Shown: in pieces, positions 7,243 through 13,217 of the stretch
Layout: each line of letters begins with the position of its first letter
Position numbering within the stretch: the first letter of the stretch is position 1
Assembly (NCBI GenBank): GCA_904501625.1
Contig: CAJGBR010000031.1
Span: 1 to 17,840, forward strand
Length of the DNA: 17,840 nucleotides
Origin: an uncultured Rikenellaceae bacterium
Lineage (GTDB): Bacteria > Bacteroidota > Bacteroidia > Bacteroidales > Rikenellaceae
Reading direction: 5' to 3'
The notes under the pieces: generated by a model
Told to the model about the DNA's origin: nothing
The model's database searches: none
The model's input: the letters and a program-made list of their open reading frames with translations, nothing else
Translations under genes and position numbers: made by a program

Positions 7243-9471
7243 CTATTCAGATTTTTGTTCTCCTTTCATTTTGTTGGCAAACTGAGACCACACCTCTGCA
7301 CTTTTATAATTATTGACAGATGGCTGCGGAACAAATACCGAATTCAGTTTCAACAAAGATTCGCCTAAAGATATTCCGAGGGTCGGAGGCGTAGTCGCTC
7401 CACAACGAATCTCTCCCAAATTAAAACAACTCTGGAACGGAGCGACACCAAGTGACTTGACACTTTCAGGAATTGACACTTCTTTAATATTGGTACAACC
7501 AGAAAAGGCATAATCACCAATTATATTTGTCTTTACTGGAATTGAAAACGAATCCAGAGCTTCACAACCAGAGAAGGCATATGCTTCGATTTCGGTCGTA
7601 GCAGAACTCAACTCTACCTCTTTTAGGTTTGTACAACCATCAAAAGCCCAATCTTCCACAATGGTTACACTTTCCGGTAATTTAATCTTCTTCAAATTAC
7701 TACAATAGGCAAATGCCGTAGTCTTAATAATTTCGACGCTGTTCGGAATATTGATAGCCTCCAATCCACGACAACCGAAAAATGCCGAATTCTTAATAGC
7801 CTTGACACTTGTAGGGATTACGATTTCTGTCATTTTATCACATAAGAAGAAGACAAATTCACCAATATTCGTAACATTCGAAGGGATTACATAACGAGTC
7901 AAACCTACGGGCAAAAATGCGCGCATTTCATTATTAACGACAATAGCTCGTCCGTCAGGTGTAGCCACTTTGCCATAAAATCGAGTCAGTTTTTCACAAT
8001 CATAGAACACTCGTTCGCCAACATACACAACAGTCGACGGGATTGTAATACTTGTTAACTCGTTACAGTGAGCAAATGCGTAGTGGCCTATTGAAGTTAG
8101 TCCGTTTTCACCATCGTTAAGTTTTACATTTTTCAAGTTGTGACAATAAGAGAAGGCCGAACATCCGAGAGTATCAACCTTAGGTGGCAAAATTACACTC
8201 TCCAGACTCTTGCAACCTGAGAACGAAAAAGCTCCGATAGATGTCGTATTCTCCGGGAAATTAACTTTTGACAATGACACACAGTCCTTGAATGCATAAT
8301 TCCCTATAATTGCGACATTGGCCAAATCTACCTCTCTCAGAGATTTACACTCTTCAAAAACTTTCTCACCTATTTCGACAAGCGACTCTGGAAGTATTAC
8401 TTTACTGAGCATCGGGTTACTTATCTTACAGGTCAATTTAGTAGCATTCAGTTTTGAGAGGTCAAGTGAGGTTAATCGATTGAAATGTCTAACACAAGCC
8501 AAGTCAGATGAATCTGCATTACCCGTTATAGCCATTTTGGTAATAGACTCATAATCACCAAAATAGACATTATTAACTAAAGTTCCTGGTTTATCGACAT
8601 TGATTGTAATTTTAGAGATATTTGTCTGGGTTATGAATATTGTTTTCAAGAATTTTCCCTGTTCGTTCAGCAATCTGATGATTGAATATCTTGCAACTGA
8701 ATCTTGCTCTGCGTGCTTATTGAGAGTTTCAATCTTGAATGGCAACAGATTCTCATATTTCGGGAAATCTTTTTCAGTCAATTCTTGATCTTGATCGACA
8801 CTCACAGCCTCTGAGAATGCCTCAGCGGCGTCAACAACCATATCTCTGAATCGTTCAAAGAATTGCTGATTACGGCCTTCGACAGTTTTTCTGCGTTCAC
8901 GATCAGTTTCATCAATAATCGAATCACCCTTTTCACTTGCAATCCAATGCCTATCTTTCAGCGGAATTGAAACTATATAATCATTCATATCCAATGGCAG
9001 ATCAACCGGATAAGACTCACCTTTATGGGCTGCAAATATTGTTGACGGAATTGATACAGTAATTCGATCCCTCATATTAATCGAGTACAATACGGGAGTC
9101 TCATTTTTTCTCTGTGCCAAAAAGTATACCTCACTTATATCAAGCGAATCTGACGTGGTTATTCGAATGATCCCCTTCGAGTTGTCTGTTTTTTCTACAA
9201 CGGCCTTATATCCGTCAAAGCTCTGAACAGACACATCAATATCACCCAATTTATCGGCATTAGGTATTTGGTAATTTATGGCGTATGTTTTATTTGGTCT
9301 CAACTCTTCATCAACGAAATTAGGAAAGGTCACATAAAACGACTGTCTGTGTTTATAGAAAATCTTCTCAACCGGTGTGATCCGTGGCTGATAGTATTTA
9401 TCTTCTTTTCCACAATTTGTCAAGAAAAACAATAAACTTAAAATAAATCCTATTGAAACTAATTTTCTCAT
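7243..9471 (-). CDS. BspA-type leucine-rich-repeat lipoprotein
   Basis: 742 residues. The frame is open upstream to 9543 but ATG 9471 gives an ideal lipoprotein signal: RKLV, a hydrophobic core, then LTNC with C20 as the lipidated residue. The following GKEDK resembles the lipoprotein export signal (charged K/D/E after the Cys) known for surface display in Bacteroidetes. Residues about 25-340 form a beta-rich domain I do not recognise. From about 345 there are some twelve LRR_5 (BspA) units of about 23 residues of the type IGDYAFSGCTNIKEVSIPES, interrupted once around FYGKVATPDGRA. The end has the usual cap (NSVFVPQPSVNNYKSAEVW). Such proteins bind host matrix, other bacteria or ligands. It starts 13 bp after asd. 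Confidence 0.92.
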   Translation of the reverse strand: MRKLVSIGFILSLLFFLTNCGKEDKYYQPRITPVEKIFYKHRQSFYVTFPNFVDEELRPNKTYAINYQIPNADKLGDIDVSVQSFDGYKAVVEKTDNSKGIIRITTSDSLDISEVYFLAQRKNETPVLYSINMRDRITVSIPSTIFAAHKGESYPVDLPLDMNDYIVSIPLKDRHWIASEKGDSIIDETDRERRKTVEGRNQQFFERFRDMVVDAAEAFSEAVSVDQDQELTEKDFPKYENLLPFKIETLNKHAEQDSVARYSIIRLLNEQGKFLKTIFITQTNISKITINVDKPGTLVNNVYFGDYESITKMAITGNADSSDLACVRHFNRLTSLDLSKLNATKLTCKISNPMLSKVILPESLVEIGEKVFEECKSLREVDLANVAIIGNYAFKDCVSLSKVNFPENTTSIGAFSFSGCKSLESVILPPKVDTLGCSAFSYCHNLKNVKLNDGENGLTSIGHYAFAHCNELTSITIPSTVVYVGERVFYDCEKLTRFYGKVATPDGRAIVVNNEMRAFLPVGLTRYVIPSNVTNIGEFVFFLCDKMTEIVIPTSVKAIKNSAFFGCRGLEAINIPNSVEIIKTTAFAYCSNLKKIKLPESVTIVEDWAFDGCTNLKEVELSSATTEIEAYAFSGCEALDSFSIPVKTNIIGDYAFSGCTNIKEVSIPESVKSLGVAPFQSCFNLGEIRCGATTPPTLGISLGESLLKLNSVFVPQPSVNNYKSAEVWSQFANKMKGEQKSE

Positions 9472-9484
9472 CGCGTTTATTTGA

Positions 9485-10516
9485 TTATTTATTCTTTGCA
9501 AAGTATCCGTTTTTGAGCATATATTCTGCAATTTGTACTGCATTCAGGGCTGCACCTTTGCGGATCTGATCACTAACACACCAAAACGACAAACCGTTAT
9601 CACAAGCCAAATCTCGTCTTATTCGACCGACATAGACATCATCACAACCTTCGAGTTGCAATGGCATCGGATATTGATATTCCAGAGGATTATCACACAA
9701 CACAATAGACTCAGCCTCGTCAAATCGTCTAAACAACTCTTGAATATCCACAGGTTGTTGTGTTTCCACCCATACTGCCTCGCTATGGTTACGCATCACG
9801 GGCACTCTGACACACGTAGCACTGACCTCTATATCCGAAGACATTATTTTTCGAGTTTCGTTGAACATCTTCAACTCCTCCTTCGTGTAGCCGTTATCCT
9901 CGAAATCGTCGATATGTGGAATCAGATTATAGGCCAATTGGTAGTAAAACTTCTCAATGGTCGGAATCTCACCACTCACCAACGCCTTGAATTGGTTTTG
10001 CAATTCAGCCATAGCCTCAGCACCTGCTCCGCTTGCAGACTGATACGTAGCTACGTGTACCCGTTTTATATGAGATATCTGTTCGATGACATTTAGAACA
10101 ACTACAAGTTGAATGGTCGTACAGTTCGGATTGGCAATAATTCGTCGTTGGGGAGTCATTGCAGCCTCACCATTCACCTCTGGCACAACTAATGGAACAT
10201 CTTCACACATCCTGAATGCACTCGAATTATCAATCATTACTGCACCGTGACGTGTAATCGTTTGCCAATACTTCAATGACACACATGCACCGGCCGAAAC
10301 AAATGCCACATCAACATCTCGAAAGGCATCTCCCTCTTCCAGCAATTCAACCTTTATTTTTTCGCCTCGGAACTCATACTCAGAATCGACACTATGTTCA
10401 GACCCGAACAATCGTAATCTATCAATCGGGAAATCTCGCTGTTCAAGCACCTTCATCAACTCCTGCCCTACGACACCACTTGCTCCGACAATTGCAACAT
10501 TCATCTTTTTTTTCAT
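9485..10516 (-). CDS. asd: Aspartate-semialdehyde dehydrogenase
   Basis: 343 residues. It reduces aspartyl phosphate to aspartate semialdehyde with NADPH, the branch point to lysine/diaminopimelate, methionine and threonine. The Rossmann loop GASGVVGQ is at residues 11-18, SSAFR at 98-102, the catalytic Cys is C132 in NPNCTT, YQSASGAG follows at 159-165 and the catalytic His is probably H244 in RNHSE. ATG 10516 (MKKKMNVAIVG) is used; ATG 10504 would remove four residues and give a longer leader from the predicted promoter. The LRR lipoprotein begins 13 bp downstream. Confidence 0.96.
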   Translation of the reverse strand: MKKKMNVAIVGASGVVGQELMKVLEQRDFPIDRLRLFGSEHSVDSEYEFRGEKIKVELLEEGDAFRDVDVAFVSAGACVSLKYWQTITRHGAVMIDNSSAFRMCEDVPLVVPEVNGEAAMTPQRRIIANPNCTTIQLVVVLNVIEQISHIKRVHVATYQSASGAGAEAMAELQNQFKALVSGEIPTIEKFYYQLAYNLIPHIDDFEDNGYTKEELKMFNETRKIMSSDIEVSATCVRVPVMRNHSEAVWVETQQPVDIQELFRRFDEAESIVLCDNPLEYQYPMPLQLEGCDDVYVGRIRRDLACDNGLSFWCVSDQIRKGAALNAVQIAEYMLKNGYFAKNK

Positions 10517-10535
10517 TTAAAAACATTCAGTTTCG

Positions 10536-10543
10536 CAAAGTTA
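10536..10543 (-). promoter_or_regulatory. -7 element of the asd promoter
   Basis: Read on the - strand this is TAACTTTG, an exact TAnnTTTG match. The -33 region 20-21 bp upstream is poor. Transcription would start near 10529, which gives a very short leader to ATG 10516 or about 25 nt to ATG 10504. Confidence 0.5.
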
Positions 10544-10611
10544 ATAAAACAATATGACATTATAACTATTTGTATTATTTTTTACATTAAAAAACATCAG
10601 ACATATGTGAT

Positions 10612-10619
10612 GATATTTG
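10612..10619 (+). promoter_or_regulatory. Possible -7 element for the M15 peptidase gene
   Basis: GATATTTG ends 27 bp before ATG 10647 and resembles TAnnTTTG without the TA. No convincing -33 TTTG is found at the right distance (the nearest is at 10569-10572, too far). It is the only candidate on this strand in the 130-bp gap between the divergent asd and M15 genes. Confidence 0.25.
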
Positions 10620-10646
10620 CAGTTATAATCAACTAATTATCACCTT

Positions 10647-11048
10647 ATGTCAAAATATTTCACCATTTACGAACTAACTCGTTCAGACACAGCACTCCGT
10701 CACGGGATAAAAAATATCCCGTCACAAATAGCAACGCTGCGACTCAAACAACTTATCGAGATCGTTTTGGATCCGCTGCGAGAACTCTGGGGTGCTCCGA
10801 TAACAATCACCAGCGGCTATCGATCGCCGAAACTGAATTCGCTTGTCGGAGGAGTAAAAAATTCACAACACATTACAGGCAATGCCGCCGATCTGACTGC
10901 TGGATCTGTAAACGAAAATAAAAGATTATTTGAGTTGATTCGTCATAGTGATATTCCGTTCGACCAATTGATTCTTGAAAAGGGCGGAAAATGGATCCAC
11001 ATCTCCTATCGCCGACACCAACCACGGAAACAAACTCTCAAATTATGA
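10647..11048 (+). CDS. M15-family peptidase (D-Ala-D-Ala carboxypeptidase / endolysin type)
   Basis: 133 residues without a signal peptide. The core has ITSGYRSP at 54-61, then SQHITGNAADL with the zinc ligands H75 and D82, and WIHIS with the third ligand H118. This fits the short M15 peptidases that cleave peptidoglycan cross-links or stem peptides. Proteins of this size without a signal are typical of Bacteroidetes phage endolysins and prophage remnants, though chromosomal copies also occur. The stop overlaps the next start as ATGA (11045-11048), so the two proteins are probably translationally coupled. An 8-bp hairpin lies early in the gene (10702-10722). Confidence 0.85.
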   Translation: MSKYFTIYELTRSDTALRHGIKNIPSQIATLRLKQLIEIVLDPLRELWGAPITITSGYRSPKLNSLVGGVKNSQHITGNAADLTAGSVNENKRLFELIRHSDIPFDQLILEKGGKWIHISYRRHQPRKQTLKL

Positions 11049-11641
11049 AACGACACCTATTCATTGTAATTTGTACATTGTGCATCACTTTATACTACAC
11101 ATTGTGTAAAATCGACTCATTGCAGTCTGAATACAATCGACTCAAACAAAATCAATCACACTATTTCGACTCACTGGAATACTATCGTACCGAATCGGGA
11201 CAATGGGCTGCATCAACCAAAATACTGCAACTAAGATGCAATGAACTCGAATCGTTGCTAACAAAACGAAATAGCGTAATTAATTCACTAAAGATCAAAC
11301 TGCGACGAGTCGAACAACTCTCAACAACTGCACAAGAGACTCATCTCAAAATTAAAACCATTGTTCAGCACGACACCATACAGCATCGTGATACGCCCCA
11401 TAATTTTCACTGGCACAATGCGTGGAACCATATTCAGGGCAAAATCATAGGCGATAGTATAATCTGCACACTCTCAGTCAAAGACACACTATACCAGATT
11501 GTACACCGCATTCCCAGACGATTTTTATTCCTCAGATTCGGAACAAAATTTCTAAAACAAGAGGTCATATCATCAAATCCGAACTGCCATATAGTGTGGA
11601 GCGAACATATCAAGATCAGAAAATCTCGACACAAAAAATAA
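11045..11641 (+). CDS. Membrane-anchored coiled-coil protein, spanin-like
   Basis: 198 residues from ATG 11045; the frame is open to 10991 but that part overlaps the M15 gene. A single N-terminal membrane segment (residues about 4-21) is followed by a polar heptad-rich stretch to about residue 105, then a basic C-terminal domain with several Trp/His near residue 120 (FHWHNAWNH). The layout (short N-in anchor, periplasmic coiled coil, gene overlapping an endolysin) matches Rz-type inner-membrane spanins, and similar proteins of unknown function accompany M15 endolysins in Bacteroidetes elements. This is inferred from architecture and context; no sequence signature confirms it. I see no nested outer-membrane spanin gene. 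Confidence 0.7.
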   Translation: MKRHLFIVICTLCITLYYTLCKIDSLQSEYNRLKQNQSHYFDSLEYYRTESGQWAASTKILQLRCNELESLLTKRNSVINSLKIKLRRVEQLSTTAQETHLKIKTIVQHDTIQHRDTPHNFHWHNAWNHIQGKIIGDSIICTLSVKDTLYQIVHRIPRRFLFLRFGTKFLKQEVISSNPNCHIVWSEHIKIRKSRHKK

Positions 11642-11714
11642 AGATCGTTGCAATTTGTAGCATAATTGATTACAAAAATTAGCAGTAAATGTGTTTAAGG
11701 ATAAAAAAAATATG

Positions 11715-11722
11715 TACTTTTG
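11715..11722 (+). promoter_or_regulatory. -7 element of the threonine dehydrogenase promoter
   Basis: TACTTTTG is an exact TAnnTTTG match, 30 bp before ATG 11753. The -33 is weak: GTGTTTA at about 11691-11697, 17 bp upstream. Confidence 0.55.
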
Positions 11723-11752
11723 CATTCAGAAAATCATTAAACACACAAGATA

Positions 11753-12709
11753 ATGAAAAAAATTTTGATCGTTGGTGCAGGCGGACAAATCGGTTCAGAA
11801 CTGACAATGCACCTCAGAGGAATCTATGGCAACAACAACGTAGTTGCTTGTGACCTGAAACCCAATGAAAAATTAGGAGCTAATGGTCCATTCGAAATTC
11901 TCGACGCACTCGATGCCCAAGGATTCGCAAAACTTGTTAAAGATCACCAAATCGATGCTATCTACAACTTGGTAGCTCTGCTCTCTGCAACAGGTGAAAA
12001 AAATCCTCAGTTGGCTTGGAAAATAAACATCGGTGCCCTGATGAACACATTAGAAATTGCTCGTGAATACAACTGCCAATGTTTCACACCGAGTTCAATC
12101 GGAGCATTCGGTCCATCATCACCCAAAGATGGAACTCCACAAGATACTGTAATGCGTCCGACAACAATCTACGGCGTATGTAAGGTATTGGGCGAAATGC
12201 TGGGTGATTACTATTTCCAACGTTTCGGCGTAGATGCTCGTAGCGTGCGTTTCCCGGGTCTGATTTCAAACGTAACACTTCCGGGTGGCGGTACAACAGA
12301 CTATGCAGTAGAAGTTTACTACGAAGCTGTTAAGAGCAAACATTTTGTATGTCCGATTGCTCCGGAATCATATATGGATATGATGTATATGCCTGATGCA
12401 TTGAATGCTTGCGTTCAACTTATGGAAGCAGATCCTTCGAAACTCGTTCACAGAAACAGTTTCAATATTGCATCAATGAGTTTCACACCGGAAATCATCT
12501 TTGCAAACATTAAGAAATATGTTCCAGAATTGACTATCGAATATAATGTTGACCCTGTAAAACAAGCAATTGCAGACAGCTGGCCAAATTCATTGGACGA
12601 TTCTTGTGCTCGTGAAGAATGGGGTTGGAATCCTAAATGGGATATGGATGCAATGACACAAGATATGTTGAAAGTTATTGGTGAAAAACACGCCAAAGGA
12701 CTTTTGTAA
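11753..12709 (+). CDS. L-threonine 3-dehydrogenase, short-chain (epimerase-like) type
   Basis: 318 residues of the extended SDR fold. The NAD-binding loop GAGGQIG is at residues 8-14, a conserved Ser pair is at 114-115 (TPSSIGAFGP), and the catalytic Y140-x3-K144 is seen as IYGVCK. The C-terminal WPNSLDDSCAREEWGWNP is characteristic of the UDP-galactose-epimerase-like threonine dehydrogenases and separates it from sugar epimerases. It oxidises L-threonine to 2-amino-3-ketobutyrate with NAD+, which a ligase (not in this window) would convert to glycine and acetyl-CoA. It has its own promoter and stands alone; tRNA-Thr follows, probably by chance. Confidence 0.92.
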   Translation: MKKILIVGAGGQIGSELTMHLRGIYGNNNVVACDLKPNEKLGANGPFEILDALDAQGFAKLVKDHQIDAIYNLVALLSATGEKNPQLAWKINIGALMNTLEIAREYNCQCFTPSSIGAFGPSSPKDGTPQDTVMRPTTIYGVCKVLGEMLGDYYFQRFGVDARSVRFPGLISNVTLPGGGTTDYAVEVYYEAVKSKHFVCPIAPESYMDMMYMPDALNACVQLMEADPSKLVHRNSFNIASMSFTPEIIFANIKKYVPELTIEYNVDPVKQAIADSWPNSLDDSCAREEWGWNPKWDMDAMTQDMLKVIGEKHAKGLL

Positions 12710-12724
12710 TCCGAAATAAATAAT

Positions 12725-12770
12725 GGGTGCAAAGTTTGGAAAGAAATAAAAAATAACTACCTTTGCACCC
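12725..12770. repeat. 10-bp perfect inverted repeat framing the tRNA promoter
   Basis: GGGTGCAAAG at 12725-12734 and CTTTGCACCC at 12761-12770 are exact reverse complements, separated by 26 bp. The right arm contains the TTTG of the -7 box and the left arm ends immediately before the -33 TTTG. It could be an operator, a weak terminator for the upstream gene, or coincidence. Confidence 0.6.
12735..12765 (+). promoter_or_regulatory. Promoter of tRNA-Thr
   Basis: TTTG at 12735-12738, a 19-bp spacer, and TACCTTTG at 12758-12765: the best match to the Bacteroidetes consensus in the window. The tRNA begins 10 bp after the -7 box. Confidence 0.75.
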
Positions 12771-12775
12771 GCAAT

Positions 12776-12847
<72 letters not shown>

Positions 12848-12852
12848 CAAGG

Positions 12853-12890
12853 GAGGGAAGATGTAAATCTTTCCTCTTTTTCTTTTATAT
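12853..12890 (+). terminator. Intrinsic terminator of tRNA-Thr
   Basis: GAGGGAAGAT (12853-12862), loop GTAA, ATCTTTCCTC (12867-12876) with one G-U pair, followed by a T-rich run TTTTTCTTTTATAT. Confidence 0.85.
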
Positions 12891-12914
12891 AGTGCATAAT
12901 TGCCTTCTCCATAT

Positions 12915-13124
12915 ATGGCTATAGAAAAAAATCCATTTCTCTATTCAAATTATATGGAATTACGAGTAGTAGAAGTCGTCCACGCAAAAAGGCTTACGAC
13001 GGCCAACATCACCAAACAAATCAGCATCAGCCGTGTAAGTCTTTCAAATAGTCTCAATGGCAATCCGACTCTTTCTCGACTGAGAGAGGTTATAATTAAA
13101 ATGGGCAGCAGTATTGCTGCCTAA
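12915..13124 (+). CDS. Short XRE-like helix-turn-helix protein, possibly truncated
   Basis: 69 residues from ATG 12915 (other in-frame starts are TTG 12900 and ATG 12954). The block VVEVVHAKRLTTANITKQIS followed by ISRVSLSNSLNGNPTLSRL matches the small Bacteroidetes XRE proteins, in which a helix-turn-helix is followed by the near-invariant S-x-x-x-NGNPT-x-x-x-L. Family members normally continue past this point with a helix such as ALGV-x-x-x-ELF; here the frame ends at MGSSIAA, whose codons form a terminator hairpin. It may be a minimal DNA-binding protein or the remnant of a longer one. It lies just downstream of the tRNA-Thr terminator, where acquired DNA often sits. No promoter is obvious. 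Confidence 0.6.
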   Translation: MAIEKNPFLYSNYMELRVVEVVHAKRLTTANITKQISISRVSLSNSLNGNPTLSRLREVIIKMGSSIAA

Positions 13125-13128
13125 TTTT
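13104..13128 (+). terminator. Terminator overlapping the 3' end of the HTH gene
   Basis: GGCAGCA (13104-13110), loop GTAT, TGCTGCC (13115-13121), a perfect 7-bp stem followed by TAATTTTT. The stop codon (13122-13124) lies in the tail, so the last five to six codons are the hairpin itself. Confidence 0.75.
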
Positions 13129-13139
13129 TCAAGAAAATA

Positions 13140-13171
13140 TTTGGATTTATAATTGATTGTATAGACATTTG
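13140..13171 (+). promoter_or_regulatory. Probable promoter of the coiled-coil/LRR lipoprotein gene
   Basis: TTTG at 13140-13143, 20 bp, then GACATTTG at 13164-13171 (TA replaced by GA). It is about 46 bp upstream of ATG 13218 and just after the terminator of the preceding gene. Confidence 0.45.
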
Positions 13172-13217
13172 CACACTATTACAAGTAACTGAAAAATTAA
13201 TCAAAACAAATAGAATA

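Noticed and set aside
9533..10096. A 187-codon reading frame on the + strand opposite asd.
   Set aside because: It lies entirely within asd, whose product has complete catalytic motifs; the antisense frame has no recognisable features.
11654..11676. TTTGTA...TACAAA inverted repeat after the spanin-like gene as a terminator.
   Set aside because: Only six A/T-rich pairs with a long loop and no T-run; too weak to call.
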